Positions 16,933 through 26,923 of a stretch of 38,573 bases of DNA are shown one piece after another. The notes beneath the pieces were generated by a model. It did no database searches. It saw only the letters and a list, made by a program, of their open reading frames with translations, and was not told the origin of the DNA. This DNA comes from CAYYHA01 sp964471535 (GTDB taxonomy: Bacteria > Myxococcota > Myxococcia > SLRQ01). The stretch spans positions 1 through 38,573 of the forward strand of contig CAYYHA010000014.1 in NCBI GenBank assembly GCA_964471535.1. The letters are read 5' to 3'. How positions within the stretch are numbered: position 1 is the first letter of the stretch; every line of letters starts with the position of its first letter. Both the position numbers and the translations under genes were made by a program.

Positions 16933-17599
16933 GGCTCTCTCCTTCGGAACGGGTCTCGGGGGGAATGAAACCGATGCGAGCGACCATCTCCGCCACCAGC
17001 GGGTCGTCGGCGGCCTGCATGCGCGCCCGGCCGATGAGCCGTCTCGCCTCCTGGAAGCGAGACTGCTGGTGCCGGATGTAGCCGAGTGCGAGAAGTGCAC
17101 CCAGGTTACGCGGGTCGTTCTCGAGGAGGCTCTCGGCGATGCGCTCGGCGTCCGCCGTCGCATCCGTCTTGTTCAGGCGCGCGAGGGCGTAGGCGAGGAA
17201 CCCCCGTGCGTAGAAGTCGCTCGGATCCTGGTTGGAAAGGACGCGCAGCTCGCGCACGGCGCCCTCGGGCTCCCCGTTGCGCAGCAGTAGCAAAGCGCGC
17301 TCGGTCGCCACCGTGCGGTTGTCTGGGTCGAGGCGCAGCGCCTCTTCGTACGCAGCAAGCGCCTCGTGGGGGCGCCCGAGCGCCGCCAGCGCCGACGCAC
17401 GCATCGCGTGGTAGCGGGGCTCCTTCGGCCACTCCTCCACAAGAACGTCGAGGGCTTCGAGTGCGCCTCGAGAGTCCCCGGCGAGCAGCGCCGCCTCCAC
17501 CTTCGCCTCCAGCTTCTCCCGGTTGGGCGTGCACCCAAGCGGGGCGGCCGCGGCCGCCGCCAAGAGCGCCCAGAGCGGAAGAGCACGAACGCGTTTCAT
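16922..17599 (-). CDS. TPR-repeat lipoprotein
   Basis: 225 aa. The signal peptide has a lipobox ending APLGC (Cys23), so a lipid-anchored protein is inferred. The mature part is a set of about five tetratricopeptide repeats (GRPHEALAAYEEALRLDP is the clearest). TPR proteins are protein-interaction scaffolds, and the partner here is unknown. The ATG at 17599 has no ribosome-binding site but is preceded at 7 nt by a TAGTGT -10-like hexamer. An upstream extension to 17761 would cover the hutH start and is rejected. It appears to head the long minus-strand unit. Confidence 0.85.
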   Translation of the reverse strand: MKRVRALPLWALLAAAAAAPLGCTPNREKLEAKVEAALLAGDSRGALEALDVLVEEWPKEPRYHAMRASALAALGRPHEALAAYEEALRLDPDNRTVATERALLLLRNGEPEGAVRELRVLSNQDPSDFYARGFLAYALARLNKTDATADAERIAESLLENDPRNLGALLALGYIRHQQSRFQEARRLIGRARMQAADDPLVAEMVARIGFIPPETRSEGESHEP

Positions 17600-17606
17600 C
17601 GGGCGC

Positions 17607-17636
17607 ACACTAGACCACCGGCTCGACGGCGGCCAA
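17607..17636 (-). promoter_or_regulatory. Predicted promoter of the TPR-lipoprotein unit
   Basis: On the minus strand TTGGCC (17631-17636), an 18-nt spacer and TAGTGT (17607-17612), which ends 7 nt before the ATG. It lies between divergent genes and would drive a nine-gene run. Leaderless initiation is suggested by the absence of any Shine-Dalgarno. Confidence 0.45.
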
Positions 17637-17677
17637 CCCCGGTGGCAGCCCGGCGCGGCGGGCGCTCTCCGGGGGCA

Positions 17678-17707
17678 TTGTCGCGCCGCAGCTCCCGGTG
17701 CTACGGA
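17678..17707 (+). promoter_or_regulatory. Predicted hutH promoter
   Basis: TTGTCG (17678-17683), an 18-nt spacer ending TGC, and TACGGA (17702-17707) lie 7 nt before the hutH ATG. The same TTGTCG-N18 with TGC-TAC layout precedes the next gene. The GGAG inside the -10 region could instead be a ribosome-binding site of a longer transcript, so the two readings compete. Confidence 0.4.
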
Positions 17708-17714
17708 GCCGGAC

Positions 17715-19253
17715 ATGGCCGCCGATTTCACCGTCGCGCTCGATGGCGAGACGCTTCGCATCGAGGACCTCGCGCGCCTCGCAGCCGGGAGCGCCCGCGC
17801 CGAGCTGCCCGCAGCAACGCAAGAGAAGATCCGACGCAGCCGCGAGGTGATCGAGGCACTGCTCGCCTCGGACGCCGTGGCCTACGGGGTGAACACCGGC
17901 TTCGGAAAGCTCGCCGAGGTCCGGATCGCGCCGGAGGCGCTCGCCCGGCTGCAGCTCAATCTCATCCGCTCCCACGCCGTGGGGGTCGGCGCACCCCTCC
18001 CCGAGGCAGAGGCCCGGGCGCTGATGGCGCTTCGTGCCAACTGCCTCGCCAAGGGCTACTCGGGCATCCGCCTCGAAACGGTCGCGCTGCTGGTGGAGAT
18101 GCTGAACCGCGGTGTGGTCCCCGTCGTTCCCGAGCAGGGGTCGGTGGGCGCGAGCGGGGATCTCGCGCCGCTCGCCCACCTGGCCCTCGTCCTCGTCGGT
18201 GAAGGCGAGGCGTGGGTGGAGGGCGAGCGTCTACCCGGGCGCGAGGCCCTCGCCCACGCCGGGCTCGCCCCCGTCGAGCTGGCGCCCAAGGAAGGCATTG
18301 CGCTCGTCAACGGCACGCAGGCCATGTGTGCCGTGGGGGCGCTGGCGCTCGTGGACGCCGAACGGCTGACCCGGACCGCCGACCTCGCTGGCGCCCTCAC
18401 CGTCGAGGGCCTACTCGGGTCGGTGCGGCCCTTCGACGAGGCCATTCAGCGCGTCCGCCCCCACCCCGGACAGACTCGAGTGGCAGCAAACCTCCGTGCG
18501 CTCCTCGCCGGCTCCCAGATCGTCGAGAGCCACGCGGAGTGCGGGAAGGTCCAGGACGCCTACTCGCTACGCTGCATGCCCCAGGTCCACGGGGCCTGCC
18601 GCGACGGCCTCGCGTACCTGCGCGAGGTGCTGGCGCGGGAGATCAACAGCGCGACCGACAACCCGCTCGTCTTTCCCGAGCGGGGGGACGTGGTCAGCGG
18701 GGGCAACTTCCATGGACAGCCGGTGGCGCTGGCTCTCGATCTGGCGGCGCTGGCTCTGACCGACCTCGCCTCGATCAGCGAGCGCCGGGTCGAGCAGCTG
18801 GTCAACCCTGCCCTCTCCGGCCTGCCACCCTTCCTCGCGCCGAATCCGGGCCTCGACTCGGGCTTCATGATGGCCCAGGTCACGGCCGCCGCCTTGGTCA
18901 ACGAGTGCAAGGTCCTGGCGACGCCTGCCTCCATCGACACCATCCCCTCGAGTGCCGGGCGCGAGGACCACGTCTCGATGGGGATGAACGCGGCACTGAA
19001 GCTCCGGCGGGTGGTGCGAAACGTAGAGGCCGTCCTCGCGATCGAGGTGCTCGTCGCTGCCCAGGCCATCGAACACCGCCGGCCGCTGCGCGCCGGTGTG
19101 GGGGTCGAGGCGGCCTACCAGCACCTGCGCCGTCACGTGGCACCGCTGACCGAGGACCGCGCCATCGGGAAGGATCTGCATACGGTCCAGGATCTGCTTG
19201 CCTCCGGCGCCCTCCTCGCCGCGGCCGAGGCGGAGGCCGGCCCCCTCGCCTGA
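17715..19253 (+). CDS. hutH: Histidine ammonia-lyase
   Basis: Deaminates L-histidine to urocanate, the first step of histidine catabolism. The 512-aa protein is of normal length. It carries the self-cyclising Ala-Ser-Gly (146-148, in GSVGASGDLAPLAHL) that makes the MIO cofactor, the Tyr-containing YGVNTGFGKL loop, EINSATDNPLVF and the late FMMAQVTAAALVNECK block. The ATG at 17715 gives the family N-terminus. The frame is open to 17523 but nothing there is conserved. No hutU, hutI or hutG gene is adjacent, so the rest of the pathway must lie elsewhere or the enzyme serves another role. Other aromatic ammonia-lyases share the fold, but the match to HAL is close. Confidence 0.95.
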   Translation: MAADFTVALDGETLRIEDLARLAAGSARAELPAATQEKIRRSREVIEALLASDAVAYGVNTGFGKLAEVRIAPEALARLQLNLIRSHAVGVGAPLPEAEARALMALRANCLAKGYSGIRLETVALLVEMLNRGVVPVVPEQGSVGASGDLAPLAHLALVLVGEGEAWVEGERLPGREALAHAGLAPVELAPKEGIALVNGTQAMCAVGALALVDAERLTRTADLAGALTVEGLLGSVRPFDEAIQRVRPHPGQTRVAANLRALLAGSQIVESHAECGKVQDAYSLRCMPQVHGACRDGLAYLREVLAREINSATDNPLVFPERGDVVSGGNFHGQPVALALDLAALALTDLASISERRVEQLVNPALSGLPPFLAPNPGLDSGFMMAQVTAAALVNECKVLATPASIDTIPSSAGREDHVSMGMNAALKLRRVVRNVEAVLAIEVLVAAQAIEHRRPLRAGVGVEAAYQHLRRHVAPLTEDRAIGKDLHTVQDLLASGALLAAAEAEAGPLA

Positions 19254-19300
19254 CGCCGGCGCCTCGTGGCAAGCCGGCAGGCACCGGCGGGAGGGTGAAG

Positions 19301-19330
19301 TTGTCGCCCGTTCCGCCGCGATGCTACCTT
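19301..19330 (+). promoter_or_regulatory. Predicted promoter of the giant TPR gene
   Basis: TTGTCG (19301-19306), an 18-nt spacer ending TGC, and TACCTT (19325-19330), an extended -10 arrangement. The start would be near 19337, leaving a leader of about 19 nt that holds the GGAGGG ribosome-binding site. Confidence 0.5.
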
Positions 19331-19355
19331 CGCTGCCGTAGCGTCGGAGGGCAGC

Positions 19356-22300
19356 ATGGCAAGCGAAGAAGAAGCGTCGACCGCCAACCCCAGCTCCAGC
19401 TCGGCGGCCGATCCCAGCCCGAGCGCCGCGAGCTCGGGCGAGACCGCCTCTCCAGGGCCCTTCGCCGGCCCCGCTGCCGCCCTCGCCGGAGAGGCGCCGT
19501 CCGAGGCCGGNNNNNNNNNNCCCCGACCGGCGGTGGCAGCCCACCCACGAGCGCCGGCGCGGGCGAGGCGAGCCGCGACCCCGCGGCGGAGGAAGTCCGC
19601 GCCCGGCTCGCCACCTACGAGCAGGAGGCCCGCGCGCTCGGAGAGGATCCCCGCGCCGCCCGGCTCTGGCACGCCGCGGGGCGCCTCCACGAGGAGCGCC
19701 TCGCCGAGCCGCGACAGGCGGCGGTCTGTTACCAGACGGCGTTCAGACTCGATCCGAGGTACCGTCCGAACATCCGATCGGCGCGGCGTCTCTTCACCTC
19801 GGTCGGCAACTGGAACATGGTCGCCCAGCTCCTGCAGGCCGAGGCCGACGCAACGGAGGCGCCACAGCAGCGGGCAGCCCTCCTCTTCGAGCGGGCGGTG
19901 CTCCTCCACGACCGCCTCGGCAAGCCCGACGAGGCGCGTGCGCTCCTCGAGGAGGCGCGGCGCCTCGCGCCCAGCTATCTCCCCGTCCTCCTCTATCTCG
20001 AGACCCTCGCGGCCCGAGAGGGCCGCTACGCCGAGCTGGCCGCCCTCTACGAGGCGGAGGCGGGGCAGGTGAGCGCCCCGAGTTTGCGGCTGGCTCTCCT
20101 CTGCTCCGCCGCCGGCCTCTATGCCGACCGGCTGGGTGACCTCGATCGCGCCCGTGCCCTCTACGAGGAAGCCCACCGCGCCGACCCGCGTCATCCGGTC
20201 CCCATCGAGGCGCTCTCCCGCCTCTATGCCGCCGCTGGTGAGTACGAGGCACTCCTCGCCCTGCTCGAAGAGAGCGCCGCCGCCGCCCCCACCCCCGAGG
20301 ACGCCGCCGTGGGCTTGCACCATGCCGCGCGCATCGCCCGCGAACATCTCGGACGGAGCGAGGATGCGGTGCGCCTCCTCGAAGCGGCCCGCGCCAAGCT
20401 TCCCAAGGATCCCACCATCCTCCGCGACCTCGCGGCCGCCTACGAGATCCGGCAGGACTACGAGGCGCTGGTCGGGGTGCTGAGGGCGCTCACCGAGGTG
20501 ACGCGGGAGCGGAAGCTCGCCGGAGAAATCTGGCTGCGTCTGGGCAGCCTCCTCGACGAAAAGCTGGGTCGCGAGGAGGAGGCCGCCGAAGCCTGGCGCG
20601 AGGCGCTACGGGTGATCCCAGGCTCGCTGCAGGCGCTTTCGGCCCTGGGGAAGCTCTACTTTCGCACTCAGCGGTGGCAGGACCTCATCTGGACCTTCGA
20701 GCAGGAGCTCGAGGCCACCACCGATCCGAAGCAGCGTGCGGCACGCCTCTTCAAGATCGCCGAGATCCAGGAGCAGCAGCTCGGCGACCTCGAGGCGGCC
20801 GATGCCACTTTGAACCGCGTGCTGCAGGAAGTGCCGGGCTACATTCCCGCGCTCTCGGCGCTGACGCGGCTTTACGAGAGTCAGGGGCGCTGGGCGGACC
20901 TGGTCGCGCTGCACGAGCGGGAGCTCGAGCACACCGAGGACCTCGAGCAGCGCATCTTCCTCCTCGAGGAAATCGGGCGTGTCCGCGAGGAGCACCTCTC
21001 GGACCTTACAGGTGCCATCGAGGCCTACGAGCGCATCCTCGAGCTGTCGCCGGGTCATTTGCCCACCGTGCGCCGCCTACAGCGGCTCTACGAGCAGGCG
21101 GAGCGCTGGCACGACCTCGCGGGGATCATCCAGCGTGAGGCGGACCTCGTGGACGATCAGGGCCGCGTGGTCTCACTGCTCCACCGCAGCTGCGAGATCA
21201 TCGAGGAGCGCATCGGCGACCGGGATGCGGCCATCGAGGCATGGAGTCGGTTGCTCACCCTGCAGCCCACCTACCTCCCCGCCCTTCGCGCCCTAGGGAA
21301 GCTCTACTTCCAAAAGGGACGGTGGCAGGACCTCGCCGAGATGTACCGGCAGGAACTCGAGGTCACCACTTCCGAGGACACGGCGGTCACGCTCCTGCTC
21401 AAGCTGGCGGAGCTGTACGAGGAGAAGCTGCTCGACGAGGAGAAGGCGATCGCAACCTACCGTGAGATCCTCGAGCAGGTCCCAGGCGCGGTGGTCGCCC
21501 TCGACAACCTCGCCCGCCTCCACGGACGCCGGGGCGAGTGGGACGAGGTGGTGGCGGTACTGCGCCGGCAGGCGGAGGTCGTCTCGGATCCCGAAGAGAA
21601 GGCGCGCCTCTTCTGCGATGCCGCAGCCATGCGGGAGTTCCGCAACCGGCGTCCCGATCAGGCAGCGGAGCTGTACCGCGAGGCCTTGAGCCACAAAGCA
21701 GACCATCGCCCCGCTCTGTCGGCCTTGGCGAGGCTCTATGGCGCAGCCGGCGCCTGGCGCGAGCTTGCCAGCGTATACGAGCGCACCCTGGCGGCAGCGA
21801 CGCCCGCTGCCCGCGTAGAAGCCTATCGCCACCTCGCCCACCTCTACCTCGATCGCCTGGGCGAACCGGCGCGCGCGGTGCAGTGTCTCGAGGCGGTGCT
21901 CGCCGAGCAACCCGAGGACACCGTCTCTATGGAAGCGCTCGAGCGGCTCTACACGGCGCGCAACGAGCACGCCAAGGCCGCCGCGCTGCGAGAGCGCCTG
22001 GCTGCGAAGGTGGACGTCCCGGCGATGGCGGCGGCCCTCTACACGTCGGCCGCGCTGACCCACGAGCACCTCGAAGATCCTCCCACTCCGGCAGCCGAAG
22101 ACTACCGGCGCGCCTTCGAACTGTTCCCGGAGGACGACCTGGCGGGCAGGCGTGTGGAGGTCGTCGCGCGCGGCGCCGGGGACATCGACGCGCTCATATC
22201 GCTCTACGAGGCACAGCGCGCACGCGCCGATGGAGAGGATCTGCGCCTCGAAGTGGCGGTGCGCCTCGGCGACCTCTATCGCGAGGCGCGCGGTGATCTC

Positions 22301-24520
22301 GAGCGGGCCGAGTCGGCCTACCGCGAGGCTCTGGAGATCGATCCCAACCATCTCCCTGCGGTGCTCGGGCTGAAGGAGGTCTGCCTCGCCCGAGAGAAGT
22401 GGGACGAGGTGCAGCGCCTCATCGAGCGCGAGGGTGAAATCTCCCGGGATCCCGGACGATCGGTGGGCCTGCTCTTCGAGGCGGGCCTCCTGAAGGAGCG
22501 GCAGTCCCAGGACCTCGAGGGGGCCGAAGCGATCTACCGCAAGGTCCTCCAGCTCGAGCCCCTCGAGCCCCGCGCCCACGCACGGCTCGCGAGCCTCCTC
22601 GAGGCGGCGCAGCGCTACGATGATCTCGCGTCGCTGCTCCTGGACCGGGCACGGCGCCTGAAACAGCCGAAGGAGCAGTCGGAGGCCTTCCAAGCGGCGG
22701 CGCGGGTGCTCGACGCGAAGGTGGGGGATCCGGCGCGAGCACTGGCCGCGCTCGAGGAGGCCATTGCCCACTATGGGACCGATCCGGTTGCGCTCGAGCG
22801 CGCCGGGGAGCTTGCCTTCTCGCTCGAGGACTGGGCGCGTGCGGCGCGGCACTATGAGCGACGCCTGGAGCTAGGCGGCGCGCCGGCCGAGCTCGAAAAG
22901 GCACGGCTTCGCCTCGGTATCCTCTATCAGGAGCACCTCGACGACCCGCAGCGTGCCGCGGCCTACCTGCAGGACGTGCTCTCGGCAAACCCGACCCATG
23001 GCGAGGCACTGCGGCGCCTCGCCGACCTCCAAGAGGCCGCCTCGAACTGGGCGGGTGCGGCTGCGACGCTGCAGCGTCTCGCCGAGATCACCGCCGATCC
23101 GGAGGCGAAGATCGCACTGCTCTCAGAGCTCGCCAGCATCCATCTGGAGCACCGCAACGACCCCGACGCCGCGGTGACGGTCTTGGAATCGGTGCGGGAA
23201 CTCGACCCCTACAACGTGAAGGCCGTCGAGGTACTCGGACGCCTCTACGAGTCTCGGCAGGAATGGCCGAAGGTGATGGAGACCTATGAGGCCTTCGTCG
23301 GGCAGCTGCCTGAGGAGGAGAAGCTTCGCGCCTTCCCGATCCGCATGAAGATGGCCGAGATCGCCGCGCAGATCCTCGACGACCCGGGGCGGGCGATCAC
23401 CGAGTACCGTGCGGCCCTTGCCCTCGATCCGGGCGCCATCGAGGCACGCATCGCCGTGGCGAAGCTCTACGAGGCCGACGAGAACTACTGGCCGGCCGCG
23501 GTGGAGGAGCACCGCCGCATCCTCGAAATCGATCCCCTCCGGGTGGAGAGCCTCCATGCCCTGTATCGCCTCTTCTACGCGCTGAAGGCCTACGACAAGG
23601 CCTTCGCCGTCGCCGCGGTGCTGCACTTCCTGAAGGCCTGCGACCAGACTGAGGGTTTCTTCTACTCGGAGAATCGCAGCCTCGCCCCCGCCGAGAGTTC
23701 GGAGGTGCTCTCCGAGGGCGAGCACGACTCCCTTCTGCTCCATCCCGGCGCGCGGGGTCCTCTCTCGGAACTCATGGCCATCGTCGGGGACGAGCTGCAC
23801 AAGGTCTACCCGCCTCAGCTCGATCGCTACCAGGTCGGGCGCAGCGAGCGAATCACACCCAAGGACGGCTCACCCCTTCGCAAGCTCACCGACAATCTCC
23901 TAGAGAACCTCGGGGGAGGCAGCTACGAGCTGTACCGCACCGACAAGCTGGCCGGCGTCCTCGAGGTGGTCCCCGGATCGCCCCCGGCGGTCATCGTGAG
24001 TGCCGACATGGTGCGCCGCCATCCCGTCAAGGAGCAGCGCTTCCTCCTCGGGCGGCTGATGGAACGCGTCCACGCCAAAACAGGTCTCGTCTACAGCCTC
24101 GACCGGCCTGCCCTCGCCGCGACGGTGCAGGCCTGCGTGCAGATCCATGTGCCCGAGTTCTCGGGCCTGGCACCGGAGAATCCGGACCTGGTCAAGCGCT
24201 GCCAGAAGTCGATGTCGCGCCGCGCCCGCAAGGCGCTCGAGGCGCCGGCCCGGGCGGTGGCGGAAGCGGCGGGTGCGGTGGACCTCGACCGCTGGATCAC
24301 AGGCGTGCGGCGTTCGTCGGACCGCGCCGGGCTGCTCCTGTCGGGGGACATCGAGGCGGGGCTGAAGCTCTTGGCGGTCGAAGACGGGGTGCGCACGCTC
24401 CCCGAGGACGCCCGGGGTGCCCTTGCCCACGCCGAGGGCGTGAAAGAAGCGATCCGCTTTGTCGTCAGCGAGGACTTCTTCCGCCTCCGGCAGCGGCTGA
24501 AGCTCTCGGTGAACGCGTAG
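19356..24520 (+). CDS. Giant TPR-repeat protein, about 1,720 aa, with a C-terminal metallopeptidase-like domain
   Basis: The start is the ATG at 19356, with GGAGGG four bases before it. Residues 1-50 are a Ser/Ala/Pro-rich tail, then an N gap breaks the frame (19511-19520). From about 19580 the chain is tetratricopeptide repeats almost to the end. Between 20633 and 21500 the repeat unit is exactly 72 aa (two TPRs), each unit opening with an AL-x2-L-x-x-LY motif. The last 270 residues are not TPR. They contain PPAVIVSADMVRR and FLLGRLMERVH, which resemble an M48-like zinc peptidase with HExxH changed to MExxH. No signal peptide or membrane segment is seen, so it is probably a cytoplasmic scaffold. 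A frame open from 18212 overlaps hutH and is not the gene start. Confidence 0.88.
19511..19520. other. 10-N gap that breaks the reading frame of the TPR gene
   Basis: The coding frame before the gap (from ATG 19356) and after it (TPR frame) differ. The frames join only if the true gap length is 2 modulo 3 (2, 5, 8 and so on) rather than 10. Unlike the other two gaps, no exact flanking overlap is seen. The sequence lost is short and GC-rich and lies in the low-complexity N-terminal tail. Confidence 0.8.
20633..21496 (+). repeat. Tandem 216-bp (72-aa) repeat units within the TPR gene
   Basis: Four consecutive units start at about 20633, 20849, 21065 and 21281, each 216 bp. They are similar at protein level (for example ALSALGKLYF, ALSALTRLYE, TVRRLQRLYE, ALRALGKLYF) but diverged in DNA, so they are old duplications rather than a recent expansion. 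Confidence 0.75.
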
Positions 24521-24551
24521 CGCCGCCCTCGCCGGGCGCCTGGCCGCGCCT

Positions 24552-24569
24552 GCACCGGGGGTTCGGTGC
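24552..24569. terminator. Hairpin between convergent genes
   Basis: GCACCG and CGGTGC form a perfect 6-bp stem with a 6-nt loop, 31 bp after the TPR gene and 11 bp from the stop of the convergent CinA-like gene. There is no T-tract, so this is a weak candidate. Confidence 0.35.
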
Positions 24570-24580
24570 GCTCCGCCGCC

Positions 24581-25315
24581 TCACCCTTCCTCGACCCGGA
24601 CCACCGACTCGGCGGGCAAGAGTTCGAGGAGCCGGTCGGTGGCGGCCCGGGCGCGGGACCGATCCTTCGACTCCAGGGTGATGCGCACCGCGTGGTCGGC
24701 CTCGTACTCGGGATAGCTGCCGATGGGCACGTCGGGGAAGTCGACGACCACCTTCGCCAGCAGCGGCGCCAGGTAGCCCTCCCCCTCCCGGACGTAGACG
24801 GTGAAGACGTGGAAGGGGTCGCTCTCTATCTGCCGAGCGATCCACTGCAGCTTCTCGCGGAAGAGCTTCGGCACGCCGGGCAGGATCCACACGTTTTTGG
24901 CCCGCACCACCGGCACGCGAAGGGCCTCCTCCCCGAGCAACTCGGCGCCGGCGGGAAGATCCGCCATGCGCAGGTGCGCATCGGTCAGTCGCCTGCCGAG
25001 GAGGCGGCGCAGGATCGCCTCCATGCGCGCGTTGCGCTCGAGGCCGACCCCAAGCGCCTCTGCGACCGCGGGCACCGTGATGTCGTCGTGGGTCGGCCCC
25101 ACGCCGCCAGAGGTGAAGACGTGATCGAAGCTCTGGTGCGCCCGCCGGACCTCGTCGACCAAGGGCTCCCATGCGTCGGGTACGAGCGCGACGTGCAGGA
25201 GGCTCACACCGTGGCGCCGCAGGGCTTCGATGAGTGCGGGCGTGTTCTGGTCCCGCACCTTCCCCGAGAGCACCTCGTTGCCGATGATCACGCCCGCCGC
25301 CGTGGGCGTCGTCAT
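24581..25315 (-). CDS. CinA N-terminal-like molybdopterin-binding domain protein
   Basis: 244 aa. Residues about 5-170 are the MoCF/CinA N-terminal domain: IIGNEVLSGKVRDQN, then FTSGGVGPTHDDIT and VWILPGVPKLF. A KH-like tail follows. CinA proteins of this type include nucleotide pyrophosphatases acting on ADP-ribose or FAD, but many carry a C-terminal deamidase domain that is absent here. The product would thus be a short, cytosolic hydrolase-like protein. The ATG overlaps the stop of the sigma-54 activator gene (ATGA), so translation is probably coupled. Exact activity is not determinable. Confidence 0.88.
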   Translation of the reverse strand: MTTPTAAGVIIGNEVLSGKVRDQNTPALIEALRRHGVSLLHVALVPDAWEPLVDEVRRAHQSFDHVFTSGGVGPTHDDITVPAVAEALGVGLERNARMEAILRRLLGRRLTDAHLRMADLPAGAELLGEEALRVPVVRAKNVWILPGVPKLFREKLQWIARQIESDPFHVFTVYVREGEGYLAPLLAKVVVDFPDVPIGSYPEYEADHAVRITLESKDRSRARAATDRLLELLPAESVVRVEEG

Positions 25316-26892
25316 CGACCGACTTCCTCGAGGGGGTTGCCCCGCTCCTCCAGGCCGTATTCCTTGATCTTCTTGATCAGCGTGGTCCGGGAGATGCCCA
25401 GCCGCTCCGCCAGCCTCGTCTTGTTCCAGTGCGTGGCCACCAGTCCCTCCTGAATCATCTCCTTCTCCAGTGCGGCGACCGCAGAGGCGAGATCTCCCTT
25501 CAGCCGGAAGCGCTGCAGGTTGCGCCCGGAGCCGTAGGCGGTAGCCGCCGTGTCGAGCAGCTCGGGGCCGATCACCTCGTCATCCCCCGAGAGCACCACC
25601 AGGCGCTCGATTTCGTTCTCGAGCTCCCGAATGTTCCCGGGCCAATCGTAGGCATAGAAGCGGGCCATGACCTCCCCGGAGAGCCGCTTGGGGCCGAGCC
25701 CTCGCTTCTCCGCCTGCCGGCGGAGGAAGTGCTCCACCAATGCGGGCAGGTCCTCCTTTCGATCCCGCAGCGGTGGCACCCGGATGTTGATCACGTTGAG
25801 CCGGTAGTAGAGGTCCTCCCGGAATTCACGGCGCGCCACCATCTCCTTCAGATCGCGGTTCGTGGCCGCGATGATGCGCACGTCGACCTTTTCCGGCCGG
25901 GTCGCACCGACGGGCAGGAAGGTGCCCTCCTGAAGGACGCGAAGCAGCTTCACCTGCATCGCCATGCTCATGTCCCCGACCTCGTCGAGGAAGAAGGTGC
26001 CGCCATCCGCGACCTTGAAGAGTCCCTGTTTGTCACGGGTCGCCCCGGTGAACGCCCCCTTTACGTGGCCGAAGAGCTCGCTCTCGAGCAGGTTGTCGTT
26101 GAGTGCGGAGACGTTCTGAACCACGAACGGCTTGTTCCGTCGCGGCCCGTTGTAGTGGAGAGCTCGAGCGATGAGTTCCTTCCCTGTGCCGTTCTCACCG
26201 GTCACCAGGATCGTGGCATCGGTGTCGACCACCTTCTCCAGCACCGCGAACATGCGGACCATCGCCGGGCTCTTTCCGACGATGTTTCCGAAGGTGTAGC
26301 GCCCCGCCAGCTCGCCGGTGAGTTCCTGGATACGGCTCTCCCGCTGGCGCAGTGCCTTGTTGAACTCGACGATCTCCTCCACGGTGGTCTCGAGGAGATC
26401 GCAGAAGTAGTCGAGGTCCCGGCGGGTGATGGTGGGCACGCCCGCATAGGCCGCCTCCTGGTCCGCGATGGGAAGGTGCAGGCGGGTGCTCGCATCCGCG
26501 ACCCTCTCGCGCCGTGACGCGCGCTCATCGTCGAGGAGGAAGCCCCCGGCGAAGATGGCTCCGTGGAAGGTCCCCCGGTCGTCCACCACCGGGACCAGGA
26601 CGATGGGGAAGCCGATGTGGCAGGTCTCGATGACGCGGGCTCGGATCTCCTTCTGATCCCGTACCGCGTCGATGGCGCGCTCCACTGAGAGGTTGCAGCG
26701 GTGGAAGCCCTCGCGGCTGGCGAGGCTGGCCTGGCAGATGCCATTGTGAGGCGGCACGATCTTCCCCCGCGCGTGGTCGAGCACATAGCCGCTCTCGTCC
26801 GCATAGGAGAGCTCGATATTCCACCACTTGCGGATCTTCTCGCGGATCTTGCGCACGATGTGCAGATCCTCGAAGCGGGCGAAGTCGATCAT
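25312..26892 (-). CDS. PocR-sensor sigma-54-dependent transcriptional activator
   Basis: 526 aa in three parts. Residues about 5-165 form a PocR-type sensory domain with three spaced Cys (Cys53, Cys66, and Cys91 in ETCHIGF), which in that family could bind a small molecule or metal. The AAA+ domain follows, with Walker A GENGTGKE (Lys238), the sigma-54 contact loop GAFTGA and Walker B TFFLDEVGDM. A Fis-type helix-turn-helix ends the protein (KTRLAERLGISRTTLIKKIKEYG). It activates RpoN promoters, but its targets are not evident and no clear -24/-12 site was found here. The ATG at 26892 has GGGGAG upstream. An extension to 26991 is rejected. No receiver domain is present, so it senses a ligand directly. 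Confidence 0.93.
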   Translation of the reverse strand: MIDFARFEDLHIVRKIREKIRKWWNIELSYADESGYVLDHARGKIVPPHNGICQASLASREGFHRCNLSVERAIDAVRDQKEIRARVIETCHIGFPIVLVPVVDDRGTFHGAIFAGGFLLDDERASRRERVADASTRLHLPIADQEAAYAGVPTITRRDLDYFCDLLETTVEEIVEFNKALRQRESRIQELTGELAGRYTFGNIVGKSPAMVRMFAVLEKVVDTDATILVTGENGTGKELIARALHYNGPRRNKPFVVQNVSALNDNLLESELFGHVKGAFTGATRDKQGLFKVADGGTFFLDEVGDMSMAMQVKLLRVLQEGTFLPVGATRPEKVDVRIIAATNRDLKEMVARREFREDLYYRLNVINIRVPPLRDRKEDLPALVEHFLRRQAEKRGLGPKRLSGEVMARFYAYDWPGNIRELENEIERLVVLSGDDEVIGPELLDTAATAYGSGRNLQRFRLKGDLASAVAALEKEMIQEGLVATHWNKTRLAERLGISRTTLIKKIKEYGLEERGNPLEEVGR

Positions 26893-26923
26893 CTCGTTGC
26901 TCTCCCCTTTCCGCGGCAGCGGG

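Noticed and set aside
18212..19355. Upstream extension of the giant TPR frame
   Set aside because: It overlaps hutH in another frame and has shadow-like composition. A promoter, ribosome-binding site and ATG at 19356 explain the start.
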